From NCBI GenBank assembly GCA_964637565.1, contig CAZWTY010000001.1, positions 1 through 64,000 of the forward strand: a stretch of DNA of 64,000 bases, read 5' to 3'. The notes under the pieces are model-generated. The model did not search any database and was not told the origin of the DNA. It saw nothing but the letters and a program-made list of their open reading frames with translations. The DNA comes from DYJE01 sp964637565 (lineage in GTDB: Bacteria; Desulfobacterota; Desulfobacteria; Desulfobacterales; Desulfolunaceae). Of the stretch, positions 34,044 to 42,594 are shown piece after piece. The translations under genes and the position numbers were made by a program. Position 1 is the stretch's first letter. The number at the start of each line of letters is the position of its first letter.

Positions 34044-35477
34044 CTACTCTCCGGCCCCGGCCCACTGGCTGATGCGGAAGATCACGAATTCAGCCGGTTT
34101 CACCACGGCCACGCCGATTTCCGTCACCACCTGACCCAGATCCCGGACATCGGGCGGGTTGGTTTCCTCGTCGCACTTCACGTAGAACGCCTCCTGGGGC
34201 GTGGCGCCGAAAAGGGCTCCGGAACGCCAGACATTGGTGAGGAACGCGCCGATGTTCCGGCGGATCTTGGCCCAGAGAGCCATGTCGTTGGGCTCGAAAA
34301 CCACCCACTGGGTGCCCTCGTCGATGGATTCCCGGAGAAAGAGGAACAGGCGGCGCACGTTGATGTACTTCCATTCGCCGTTCTTGTCCCCGCCGATGGT
34401 CCGGGCGCCCCAGACTCGGATGTTGCCGTTCATGTCACGGATGCAGTTCACGCCCTGGGGATTGAGCCCGTCCTGCTGGGCCTTGCTGATGTTGTACTTG
34501 AGACCCAGAACGCCCATGGGCACCTCGTTGGCCGGGGCTTTGTGAACGCCACGGGCCGTGTCCACCCTGGCGTAGATCCCCGCCATGTGTCCCGACGGGG
34601 GCACGAAAATCTTTCCGCTGCCCTTGGGGTACTGGATTTTCGTGGCCGGGTCGAACACCTCCAGCCAGGGAAAATAGAAGGCCGCATAATCCGAGTTGTC
34701 CGGCAGCACGTTTGAGGCATTGGACGGGTCGAGAAGGGTCAGATCGAGACTGCCCGCTGTTTCCACGGTCTCCGGGCTGTCGAAAATGGCGAAACGGTCT
34801 CCTGTTTTCACCTTGCAGTGGGTGACCATGTCGCTTCTCACGCTGTCGTCGGTGATGCCCGGAGCCGCCACGATGGCGATCTCGTCGATGGCCTCGAATT
34901 TGGCCAGGGCCGAACTGGCCACGGTGGTGGTGGACGTTTCACGGACCACGTAGCAGCGGGTCCCGCCGTTGTTGAAGAAGCCGTAGACCGCGTGGGCCAG
35001 GTTGCGCTGACCCGCACTGGTGGAAAAGCCCCCGAAGAATTTCTTGAACTCGTTGAAGGTGGTGCAGAGTTTCACCTCACCGGCGGCCACGGGGGTAACG
35101 GTGGTTGTGGCGTAGTCGTAGACGTAGTCCCCTTCGATCAGGGCTCCGGCGGCCGGAGCCGCGGCAAAGGTCACCTGAGACACCTTGCCAACGCTGTCGT
35201 TGCTGAGCGTGGCGGCCACAGACGCCCCGTTCACCCGGATGTCGAAGGTGCCCGCTGTGGTGAGAACGGGGTAGTTGTCCAGGTTGAAGACCTTGAGTGT
35301 GCCGTCGGCCTTTGCGATGGCCTCGGCACGGGCCAGGCTGGAACTGACCGGAACGGTCAGGGTCGAATCGCTGAAAACCCCGATGAAACCGGCGGTGCTG
35401 GTGCCCACCCCGGCAATGGGCTGAACGCCGGAGGGGACTTCCTCCACGTAAACACCCGGTGAAAGATACTGTGCCAT
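34044..35477 (-). CDS. tail sheath protein (Afp2-4-like)
   Basis: The 477 residues begin MAQYLSPGVYVEEVPSGVQP and carry the core motifs PPSGHMAGIYARVDTARGVH and GVNCIRDMNGNIRVWGARTI and the C-terminal GQVVTEIGVAVVKPAEFVIF. An insertion domain occupies about 55-125. This is the principal contractile sheath subunit: it wraps the tube and shortens on firing. Strong ribosome binding (AGGAGG) is visible. A gap of about 100 bases to the upstream gene holds no other feature. Confidence 0.95.
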   Translation of the reverse strand: MAQYLSPGVYVEEVPSGVQPIAGVGTSTAGFIGVFSDSTLTVPVSSSLARAEAIAKADGTLKVFNLDNYPVLTTAGTFDIRVNGASVAATLSNDSVGKVSQVTFAAAPAAGALIEGDYVYDYATTTVTPVAAGEVKLCTTFNEFKKFFGGFSTSAGQRNLAHAVYGFFNNGGTRCYVVRETSTTTVASSALAKFEAIDEIAIVAAPGITDDSVRSDMVTHCKVKTGDRFAIFDSPETVETAGSLDLTLLDPSNASNVLPDNSDYAAFYFPWLEVFDPATKIQYPKGSGKIFVPPSGHMAGIYARVDTARGVHKAPANEVPMGVLGLKYNISKAQQDGLNPQGVNCIRDMNGNIRVWGARTIGGDKNGEWKYINVRRLFLFLRESIDEGTQWVVFEPNDMALWAKIRRNIGAFLTNVWRSGALFGATPQEAFYVKCDEETNPPDVRDLGQVVTEIGVAVVKPAEFVIFRISQWAGAGE

Positions 35478-35578
35478 GATCTTACCTCCTTAACGATGAT
35501 AAATAGGTCACGAAATTCACATGCTATCCAAAGAGCGCCAACACGGCGATTCGCCCACCCGGCACCTGCCCTTTTCCA

Positions 35579-36211
35579 TCAAAGGGGTGCGATCTGGACA
35601 TTCACAATGACTTCATTGCCCGGAGACGGAAGATACACCTCCAGGGTTTTGGGCTGAAAACCTGCGGCGGAAACGCTGAGACTCCGGGGCCGTGCCGCCG
35701 AAGATTCAAGGCCCGTAAGACGGTAGTCCCCGTTTTCATCGCTGAAACAGAACTCTTGGCTTCCGCCCACACGGATTTCCGCCATGACCACCGGCGTGGA
35801 CGTTCCCTGGCGGAGTATCCGTCCTTTCACCGTGCTCGGGGGCAGAAGCATCTCCGAGGCCGTCAGGACCACGTTCCCCTGGGCCGTTCTCGCCACGGTC
35901 ACGGTCTTTTCCGCCTTTCCGTAACGGCTGCCCATCCGGGGCAACCGGGCTTCGAGCCCATAATCCCCGTCGGGGAGATCCATGAAGTGGAAATGGCCGT
36001 CGGCCATCGTGAGGGTCCTGTCCGGTCTCCGGGCCAGGGTGTCCCATGCTTTGCCGTGTATCCCGGCCAGCATGGCCATCCGGGTGGAAAATTCCGAGGG
36101 GCCGGATACAATGACAAGCTCCGCGCCCTCCAGGGGTTTCCCCGTGACCCTGTCCTTCACCGTTCCTGCGATGGCCACCTGACGGCGCAACGTCTCAAAC
36201 ACCACGGCCAT
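35579..36211 (-). CDS. carboxypeptidase-regulatory-like beta-sandwich protein
   Basis: The 210 residues contain two beta-sandwich units typical of CarboxypepD_reg-like folds: AGTVKDRVTGKPLEGAELVI with MADGHFHFMDLPDGDYGLEA, then VKGRILRQGTSTPVVMAEIR with SDENGDYRLTGL. No signal peptide is seen. It lies between the terminator-like DUF4255 gene and the sheath, with three bases from the former, so it is probably a structural or assembly component of the particle. The function is unknown. Confidence 0.75.
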   Translation of the reverse strand: MAVVFETLRRQVAIAGTVKDRVTGKPLEGAELVIVSGPSEFSTRMAMLAGIHGKAWDTLARRPDRTLTMADGHFHFMDLPDGDYGLEARLPRMGSRYGKAEKTVTVARTAQGNVVLTASEMLLPPSTVKGRILRQGTSTPVVMAEIRVGGSQEFCFSDENGDYRLTGLESSAARPRSLSVSAAGFQPKTLEVYLPSPGNEVIVNVQIAPL

Positions 36212-36214
36212 GGT

Positions 36215-36814
36215 TTACTCCTCTCCCGTTCCTGTCCTGAACTTCAGGAACTTGTCGACCACCACAGGTTCCGCCGCCACAGGTTTGTGGACATCCACGC
36301 TGATGGTGACTTTGTAGTTCAGCACGGCCTTGGGTTTTCCCCCCAGGGCCTGCCAGAATTCCCCCAGGCTCTGGAGGTGGCCCGGCTGGAGCGTCACCGT
36401 AGGCAGCGGGGGTTCCTGGTCCTTGAGACTGCCTTTCAGAATGCCGCTGGGAAGAACAGGATGCCTGAGCAGAACCTTCATCACCTCCCCCAGCATGTGG
36501 TGTTCGTCCTGGGGGGGATTGGGTGTGCTTTCAGCCGGCCAGGCCGTGATCATGTAAGAGCATTCCACCCGGACCGGCGGCCGCTTCCTGGTGGTGGTCC
36601 CGTCGCTGTTCTTGGTCACGATCCACTCGCTGGACCTGAGTTCCGTGCTTTCCCGGATATCGTACAGAAACAGGTCCACGGCGGGAAGTGTCACCGAAGA
36701 CGGCGGGAATTCCCCATCGGGAGTGGCGAAACAGATGGACACCGATGGCCCCAGCACGGGTAGAAGTTCCTGTTTCAAAAGTTCGGCCAGACTGTTGTCG
36801 AGATCGACGATCAT
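36215..36814 (-). CDS. DUF4255 (Pvc16_N) tail terminator (Afp16-like)
   Basis: The 199 residues begin MIVDLDNSLAELLKQELLPV and include SVTLPAVDLFLYDIRESTEL, VRVECSYMITAWPAES and EVMKVLLRHPVLPS, the Pvc16_N / DUF4255 pattern. In Afp-like particles this protein caps the tube and sheath at the end distal to the baseplate and fixes length. It sits downstream of the ATPase and DUF4157 genes. It is one of the diagnostic eCIS markers here. Confidence 0.92.
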   Translation of the reverse strand: MIVDLDNSLAELLKQELLPVLGPSVSICFATPDGEFPPSSVTLPAVDLFLYDIRESTELRSSEWIVTKNSDGTTTRKRPPVRVECSYMITAWPAESTPNPPQDEHHMLGEVMKVLLRHPVLPSGILKGSLKDQEPPLPTVTLQPGHLQSLGEFWQALGGKPKAVLNYKVTISVDVHKPVAAEPVVVDKFLKFRTGTGEE

Positions 36815-36841
36815 AGACGGTCCACGTCTCCTTTATCTGTT

Positions 36842-37495
36842 TCAGGGCCTGTCTTTCCGGGCCTGTATCGTTTCTTCCTCTTCCTCGGGCTGGCGATGGA
36901 CCTGGTCCTCCACCCCGGTGTTTTCAAGCCGCATCACATGGCGTGCCACATCATCGGCTTCGGATTCATAGGCGTCGCCGGGCTGTCCCAGGGTCAGGCT
37001 GGTCCGGATATCCTCGCCCTGCTGCACCACATGGGTGAGCTCATGGGCCAAAAGTTCCCGGCCTGCCGAACTTCCGGGGTTGTAGTTCCCCTCTTTGAAA
37101 AAAATGTCCCGGCCCGTGGTGAAAGCCCTGGCGCTGAGACTGCGATTCAGGCTGTCGGCCTGGGCCCCGGTGTGAATCCTGACCTGACTGAAATCCGTTC
37201 CGAAGGCCTGTTCCATGCTGCCCTGAACGGCCTTGTCCAGGGGACGTCCGCCTCCCCTGGCCTGGGTGATGCCGCGTTCCACCGAAGGCTCGATCTGTCC
37301 GTCCTCATCCCGGCGCTGCACGGTTTCCGCAAGCCTTCTCACGGCCTGGTTTCCGATCAGCCGGTGAAGACCGGCCAGACCAGAGTCCGGGGAACCGGAC
37401 CGCAGTTCCGGAGAGCTGTGGACTGAACGGGCCGGAGAGCCTGGCCGGTTCGATGTTTCCCGGTCACTGAAATCCCTTGTCATGCGCTCATTCAT
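36842..37495 (-). CDS. DUF4157 eCIS-associated protein with HExxH motif
   Basis: The 217 residues have a leader with LAGLHRLIGNQAVRRLAE, then the DUF4157 domain (AFGTDFSQVRIHTGAQADSL, LSARAFTTGRDIFFKEGNY) and the metalloprotease-like AHELTHVVQQ, followed by an acidic tail. DUF4157 is found in most eCIS loci, often fused to toxins; this copy is stand-alone. A zinc-peptidase role or a loading tag is suggested by published eCIS surveys but not proven. GGAGG lies seven bases before the ATG. Confidence 0.9.
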   Translation of the reverse strand: MNERMTRDFSDRETSNRPGSPARSVHSSPELRSGSPDSGLAGLHRLIGNQAVRRLAETVQRRDEDGQIEPSVERGITQARGGGRPLDKAVQGSMEQAFGTDFSQVRIHTGAQADSLNRSLSARAFTTGRDIFFKEGNYNPGSSAGRELLAHELTHVVQQGEDIRTSLTLGQPGDAYESEADDVARHVMRLENTGVEDQVHRQPEEEEETIQARKDRP

Positions 37496-37536
37496 CCCAG
37501 GTCCTCCGCTGTTGGTGTTTTGCCGTCACGGCCCAT

Positions 37537-39717
37537 TCAAGCCGTGCGGGTCATCAGCTCCGGAAATTCGCCGCCCATCATGAGTTTGCCCATTTTCCGG
37601 TACTCGCCCCGGGTGGCCCTGACCAGGTGGTTCATGGTCACGGTCTTTCCGTCGGCCGCGGCGATAAAGGCGGCGGAAAGGCAGATGTTCCGGATGTTTC
37701 CCCCGCTCAGTTCAAACCGGCCGGACAGGGAATCGAAGTCAATGTCACGGGCCAGGGGCAGCTCGGTTGGCCAGGACTTTCTCCAGATGTCGTGCCTGTG
37801 GTGCTTTTCCGGAAGGGGGAAATCCACCGCGTACTGAATCCGCCGCACAAAGGCCTCGTCCATGTTCCGTTTGAAATTGGTGGCCAGGATGGTGATGCCT
37901 TCGTATTCCTCCATTTTCTGGAGAAGGTAGCTTGTTTCGATGTTGGCGTAACGGTCGTGAGCGTCGTGAACCTCGCTGCGCCTGCCGAAAATAGCGTCGG
38001 CTTCGTCGAAAAACAAAATGGCGTTGCTTGTCTCCGCCTCCGTGAAAATGGCCGATAGATTTTTTTCCGTTTCCCCGATGTACTTGCTCACCACCCGGGC
38101 CAGGTCGATCTTGTAAAGGTGAAGCCCCAGGTCTCCGGCCATGATTTCGGCCGCCATGGTTTTTCCTGTCCCGGACGGCCCTGAAAACAGGACGTTCAGA
38201 CCTTTCCCGTGGGAGAGTTTTCGGCCGAACCCCCAGGTGTCGAACACCAGGGCCCTGTACCTGGCGTGGTTGACGATGTCCCGGAGCTGTTCCAGCCTGT
38301 CTTCGGGAAGCACGATATCGTCCCAGGTGTACACCGGCCGGATCTGCCGGGCCAGCGATGCCAGTTTACGGCTGGACTGGAGCAGGCAGGCGTCGCGGAG
38401 TCCTGTTTCGGTCACGGTTTCGGTTCCGGTTTTCAAGGCATGGTTTTTCGCGGACCGGACCGCGTCCCGGATCTGGCCGCCGGTGAAGGCAAACGAGGCG
38501 GAAAGCCTTTCCGTTCCTTCAGGTTCTCCCGCGTTTTCAAGGGTCATCTGCCGCCGCCACAGGGCGATGCGCTGTTCATAGCCAGGCACATGAAATTCAA
38601 AGGGAACGAACGCCAGGCCTTCCGGCAGGTTTTTGGGCTCGAAGCTGAGGTGACCGATCCAGAAACACAGAGACCCGTGATCTGCCGTCTCATCCATGAT
38701 ATCCTCGAGAACGGGCCGTCTGTCGTCAGTGAACAGGTTGTCTGCCCCTGTCCAGCAGACCAGGGCGTTCAGCAGGCGGGCCTCCCTCATCACATTCCGG
38801 AACGCCGGGCGAGGCTCGGTATGATTCCGGATGATTCTTTCAAGGTCGGCGACAAGGAGTATTCTGTTCAGATTCAGACAGACGGCCTGGACCGCGCTTT
38901 TCCTTCCCGTGCCATAGGGACCCTGGAAGTAGAAAACGGTGGCCTCGTTTATGGGGCGATTTTCCGCTGCGGTCCTGATCTGCTGTTTCAGGCTGTCGGG
39001 CAGAATCAGATCATCGATAGTGACAGCCGGCCTGACAATGTCAATGGCTCGATCAACCCCGACGTTCGGGAAACCGCTGACCTTTTCTCCATCAAACAGC
39101 CAGGAAACAATGCGTTCGTCCGCGTGAAGAAATCTGGAAACAAAAGGAGCGTCCGGAGATGAGGGGTCCGGGGTCACATGGACCAGGCGGTGCGACACCA
39201 GGGGGGATGTGCCAGTCAGACGGTCACGAAGCTTTAAACGTCCGTGGAACGTCAACCCCAGGATGTCCATGGCGAGGCCCGCCGATAGTTTTCTCCGAGT
39301 CATGTCGTCCTGAAGATAGGCGAAGACTTTTTCATAGCCTGTGTCCAGTCCGGCCGCCATGCAGAGGATCAGCAGATCCAGGTCCGACCGCGTCAGACCG
39401 AAGGCCTCTGCAAGATGGTCGAGCTTGAGGGCTATGCCCCGCCGCCGGCTTTCCTGAACTTTTTCCCGGATGGACTGGCCGGACAGTTCGACCTCCGAAT
39501 TGCCTGTTTCGGACGTTCCGTCCACCCACGGTGGCCCTGACCTGGGATTTTTCAAAAAAGAGGCCACATCCTCGTCCGAAATATACAACCCGTGGAATTC
39601 ACCTTTGTTTTCAAACAGATGTTTCGCACGCAGGTACTGGTTTCCCAGCATGAGATCGATGCGACGCAACTCATCGTTCAGGTGATCCATCGAGTTTTCA
39701 TAATAATTCAGGTTCAT
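37537..39717 (-). CDS. eCIS AAA+ ATPase (Afp15-like)
   Basis: The 726 residues contain an N-terminal helical domain, a degenerate first ATPase module (FYFQGPYGTGRKSA), and an intact second module with Walker A FSGPSGTGKTMAAEIMA near residue 490, Walker B AILFFDEADAIFG, sensor ITILATN and Arg finger AFVRRIQYAVDFPLP. It should act in particle assembly as in Afp15. ATG 39717 is followed by conserved sequence; an extension to 39933 would be Cys/His-rich and covers the promoter. It is the first gene of the minus-strand transcript and lies behind the sigma-54 promoter. Confidence 0.9.
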   Translation of the reverse strand: MNLNYYENSMDHLNDELRRIDLMLGNQYLRAKHLFENKGEFHGLYISDEDVASFLKNPRSGPPWVDGTSETGNSEVELSGQSIREKVQESRRRGIALKLDHLAEAFGLTRSDLDLLILCMAAGLDTGYEKVFAYLQDDMTRRKLSAGLAMDILGLTFHGRLKLRDRLTGTSPLVSHRLVHVTPDPSSPDAPFVSRFLHADERIVSWLFDGEKVSGFPNVGVDRAIDIVRPAVTIDDLILPDSLKQQIRTAAENRPINEATVFYFQGPYGTGRKSAVQAVCLNLNRILLVADLERIIRNHTEPRPAFRNVMREARLLNALVCWTGADNLFTDDRRPVLEDIMDETADHGSLCFWIGHLSFEPKNLPEGLAFVPFEFHVPGYEQRIALWRRQMTLENAGEPEGTERLSASFAFTGGQIRDAVRSAKNHALKTGTETVTETGLRDACLLQSSRKLASLARQIRPVYTWDDIVLPEDRLEQLRDIVNHARYRALVFDTWGFGRKLSHGKGLNVLFSGPSGTGKTMAAEIMAGDLGLHLYKIDLARVVSKYIGETEKNLSAIFTEAETSNAILFFDEADAIFGRRSEVHDAHDRYANIETSYLLQKMEEYEGITILATNFKRNMDEAFVRRIQYAVDFPLPEKHHRHDIWRKSWPTELPLARDIDFDSLSGRFELSGGNIRNICLSAAFIAAADGKTVTMNHLVRATRGEYRKMGKLMMGGEFPELMTRTA

Positions 39718-39812
39718 TTCATTTATCACCGTCCATACTGGACGTTCTTTGGGATGGTGTGATTTTTGTTCAATCCTGCAACCCTTATCACAGGGATGTT
39801 GGCACACCCATG

Positions 39813-39828
39813 AGCAATAATGGTGCCA
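39813..39828 (-). promoter_or_regulatory. predicted sigma-54 (-24/-12) promoter of the eCIS operon
   Basis: Read on the minus strand the site is TGGCACCATTATTGCT, with the invariant GG and GC ten bases apart and near-consensus TGGCAC and TTGC elements. Transcription would start near 39802, giving a leader of about 85 bases before the ATPase ATG. The next gene upstream encodes a sigma-54 activator. Visible match only; not measured. Confidence 0.78.
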
Positions 39829-39915
39829 TGGGCCGGCTATTTGAACATGTATCAGGTAACGTGTTGATAAGATCGGAATTCGTTGGGGAGAAAGCGGCGA
39901 TACATTGAAGGTCCC

Positions 39916-40105
39916 GGTGTCACAGTGTGACACCGCTGCGTGAGATACTCTTCAGGATATCATGTTTAACAGACTGTAATTAAAGGATTGGTAAAACCAT
40001 AGGTTCGTTGAATTTTGAAACATAGAAACACGTTGCACTGTCACACGGCGTCAGGATAAAAAAGCTGCTTTACATCTTAAAATAAACACGTTAACCATTG
40101 TCACA
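39916..40105. promoter_or_regulatory. candidate activator-binding sites (TGTCACA)
   Basis: A perfect 19-base palindrome, GGTGTCACAGTGTGACACC, lies at 39916-39934. Further TGTCACA half-site-like copies lie at 40039-40045 and 40099-40105. They are about 90, 210 and 270 bases upstream of the -24/-12 site, the range expected for enhancer-like sites of a sigma-54 activator. Binding by the adjacent regulator is inference. Confidence 0.6.
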
Positions 40106-40168
40106 TACCCAGAGAGTCGACCTGCTGGACATCCGATTTTCCAAACACATGTTCCCTTTCCACAGGTT

Positions 40169-41428
40169 TTATAATTTTTTTATGCTGTATTTCGCCATTT
40201 TTCGATACAACGTCATCCGTGATATATCCAGCCTCTCCGAAGCCCTGGATATGTTCCACCCTGTGTCGGAAAGTGTTTTCAGAATCTTTTCATGCTCACT
40301 GACGTTTCTTCCCCGTTTGCGTCCCATCATTTTTTTAAAGGATTCCGGAAGGTCTTCGTACCTGATGACATGAACCGGGGCGTTGATAAACGCAGCCTCG
40401 ATGACGTTGCTCAGCTGCCGGATATTCCCCGGCCAGTCGTAACGGCGGAACAGATCCAGCACGTCTTCACCGAGACCGCGAATCTCCATGTTGAACCTGA
40501 TGTTCAGGCGGCCGATGGCATGACCGGCCAGAGCCTCGATGTCCTCTTTTCTTTCACGGAGAGGCGGAAGATGGACCCTGGCGATGTTCAGCCTGTAGTA
40601 CAGATCGTCCCTGAACCGGCCTGACCCGATTAGCTGTTCCGGATCCCGGTTCGTAGCGGTGATCAGCCGGAAATCCGACATGCAGGGCTTGCCCCCTCCG
40701 ATACGCCAGATTTCCTTTTTTTCGATGGCCCTAAGAATTTTGGCCTGGGCACTCAACCCCATGTCTCCAATCTCGTCGAGAAAAAGGGTACCTCCCGCTG
40801 CCATTTCAAATTTTCCGGGCCTTGCGGTCATGGCACTTGTGAAGGCTCCTTTTTCATAACCAAACAACTCGCTTTCGAGGAGTGTTTCCGGAAACGCGGT
40901 GCAGTTGACGCAAAGGAGGGGATTGGTTTTTCTGAGGCTGTTTTTGTGAATGAATTCGGCGGCCACGTCCTTTCCCGTTCCCGTTTCACCGGTCAGAAGG
41001 ACGTTGCTGTCCGTCAGGGCCACCTTTTTCAGGTAATCCTTGATTTTTATCATGGCCGGGCTTCTGGAGACGACGAAGCCGTCGTGGTCCACGATTCCTG
41101 GTGACGTCACCTGTTCCGGAACACCGCGGAGATCCGCGAATTTCTCCATGACCGAACTGGCCTGACAGGGCCACCTGAGAAAATGGTCCATGCCGATATC
41201 AAGAGCCGCCTCGATCTGCCGTTGCGAATTCTCCCCGGTGAGGACCAGAACGGGCCGGCTTGTGGCATGACGCCTGATGTGATCGACAAGTTCGGGGTCG
41301 TCAAGTTTCCCACCCTTGGGCAATCCGATGATGACAACCCCGCCGATAGGGCCGTTGTACCTTGCTTCTGCTGAACCGGAATGTCCGGCAACCGCAGCCC
41401 CCTTGACCCTGAACTCTTTTTTTGTCAT
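40169..41428 (-). CDS. sigma-54-dependent activator with degenerate receiver domain
   Basis: About 419 residues. The N-terminal 120 residues resemble a receiver domain (PVLVLTGENSQRQIEAALDI), but the acceptor Asp region reads GGVVIIGLPKGG, so phosphorylation is unlikely. The AAA+ domain carries Walker A LLTGETGTGKDVAAEFIH, the sigma-54 contact loop GAFTSA (usually GAFTGA), Walker B GGTLFLDEIGDM and a WPGNIRQL segment. A Fis-type HTH ends the protein (NISRASERLDISRMTLYRKM). ATG 41428 was chosen over 41452. It is encoded directly upstream of the eCIS operon and is its likely direct activator. Confidence 0.88.
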   Translation of the reverse strand: MTKKEFRVKGAAVAGHSGSAEARYNGPIGGVVIIGLPKGGKLDDPELVDHIRRHATSRPVLVLTGENSQRQIEAALDIGMDHFLRWPCQASSVMEKFADLRGVPEQVTSPGIVDHDGFVVSRSPAMIKIKDYLKKVALTDSNVLLTGETGTGKDVAAEFIHKNSLRKTNPLLCVNCTAFPETLLESELFGYEKGAFTSAMTARPGKFEMAAGGTLFLDEIGDMGLSAQAKILRAIEKKEIWRIGGGKPCMSDFRLITATNRDPEQLIGSGRFRDDLYYRLNIARVHLPPLRERKEDIEALAGHAIGRLNIRFNMEIRGLGEDVLDLFRRYDWPGNIRQLSNVIEAAFINAPVHVIRYEDLPESFKKMMGRKRGRNVSEHEKILKTLSDTGWNISRASERLDISRMTLYRKMAKYSIKKL

Positions 41429-41631
41429 CGCATGCTCCCATGGGCAGAACATTGTATCCGATCACATGTGCAATCTTGTTGAAAAAACTGTTGCTGACGA
41501 CGCCATGTTTGGCCGGGGTATAGTTGAAGACATGGTATGAGCTGATTTAATAAAAGAAATGGTAGAAAAAATCAACCCTGACAATGGTTTTTTGCAGGGC
41601 AATCACATGTATCATCGGCATGGATCTTAAC

Positions 41632-41686
41632 AATCGGTATCGGGATCGCTATCGAAATTTTATGACGATCGAACCCGATACCGATT
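41632..41686. repeat. second palindromic CGATA-type repeat
   Basis: Exact 13-base arms AATCGGTATCGGG (41632-41644) and the reverse complement (41674-41686) surround 29 bases with further ATCG motifs. It is related to 13756-13837. Confidence 0.7.
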
Positions 41687-41691
41687 AACAG

Positions 41692-41852
41692 GAAACCATG
41701 CCCGAAAAAGAGGTAACCCTCGATTTGCATTGGGGACTTAGCCCATGCCGGCGTGGATTCCGGGTCGGCTTCGGATCTCGAATGGTTTCGTTTTGCCAAA
41801 TTCTGAAGATGTTTCTATCACTCCGTGATATCGGAGGTCTCCCGGAATGACA
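41692..41852. mobile_element. right-half copy of the MITE-like element
   Basis: It contains TGGATTCCGGGTCGGCTTC (41754-41772) and ends with a diverged terminal repeat GGTCTCCCGGAATGACA (41836-41852). It is in the opposite orientation to the half copy at 17982. Confidence 0.65.
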
Positions 41853-42594
41853 AGGTTGGGAGCTGCGGCTCAACATGACATGTCGGTAAGATTCTTACAT
41901 GCGATCGCCCTGTGGTTTTTTAATGGCCCATAGAAAATGGCGCGCGTTAGGCCCGCAGACTGAAAATCGGCCCCATCGTCTCCCGACAGTCCATGGAGCT
42001 TCCACTTTTTTTCAAAAAACCAGGCTGGTCTTTTTACGGATGCCCATGAAAAACACACGTCCGGATCAAAACACATATACATATTTATTTTAGATAGTTG
42101 TGCCTATGGCCAAAAAAAGATGGCCATTCCCGTCACAGCCTTGCCCGGCCTTTTTCCGCCAGATATGGAAAAAACCGAAAGTGGCGAGACAAGGTTTTTC
42201 AGACTATTTATGAAAGGCTATCCTTGGGCGCATCGAATCATGCCGTTCCACATCATGAGTTTTCGAGTGAATTGTCCGTCAAGCTTATTTCATAGGGTTC
42301 ACGTTACGTTTTAGTCAAAATATAATAAGTGTATGAATTTTCGCCTTGTGAATCATGAAAATTCACTATATATTCGACATACCCGTGAACAATGATAACG
42401 CCATATAACATTGTATGGTTGTTTGCAAAGGCTTCACACCCCTCATGCATATGATACGTGAGGCTCGTTTAATTCATTTATTTAAAAAACAAAGTTTTTC
42501 GGAGTTTCGGCCATTCAATTTTTGAATCGGTCGTATAAAACCCGTATTCGCCATCCATTTTTTAAAGCATAACCCTTTGTGTTATGGAGGAAGC
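41853..42594. promoter_or_regulatory. AT-rich upstream region of the 42.6-55.9 kb cluster
   Basis: No convincing gene is seen. A 9-base inverted repeat TGAATTTTC/GAAAATTCA lies at 42334-42342 and 42357-42365. Overlapping it is a weak sigma-70-like pair, TTGTGA (42347) and TATATT (42369), with a 16-base spacer. The arrangement could be an operator-promoter. A GGAGG ends the region before the ATG at 42595. Confidence 0.35.

Noticed and set aside
32479..34134. 551-residue plus-strand open frame
   Set aside because: It is antisense to the sheath gene with clear family motifs; no ribosome site or fold.
39718..39933. N-terminal extension of the ATPase
   Set aside because: The upstream frame is Cys/His-rich, covers the predicted -24/-12 promoter and has no family similarity.
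13890..41428. Prophage
   Set aside because: Tail genes only; no capsid, portal, terminase, lysogeny or integrase genes, and eCIS markers DUF4157, DUF4255 and Afp15-like ATPase are present.
41900..42320. Small plus-strand open frames of about 60-65 codons
   Set aside because: No ribosome site, no motif and poor codon pattern; treated as non-coding.
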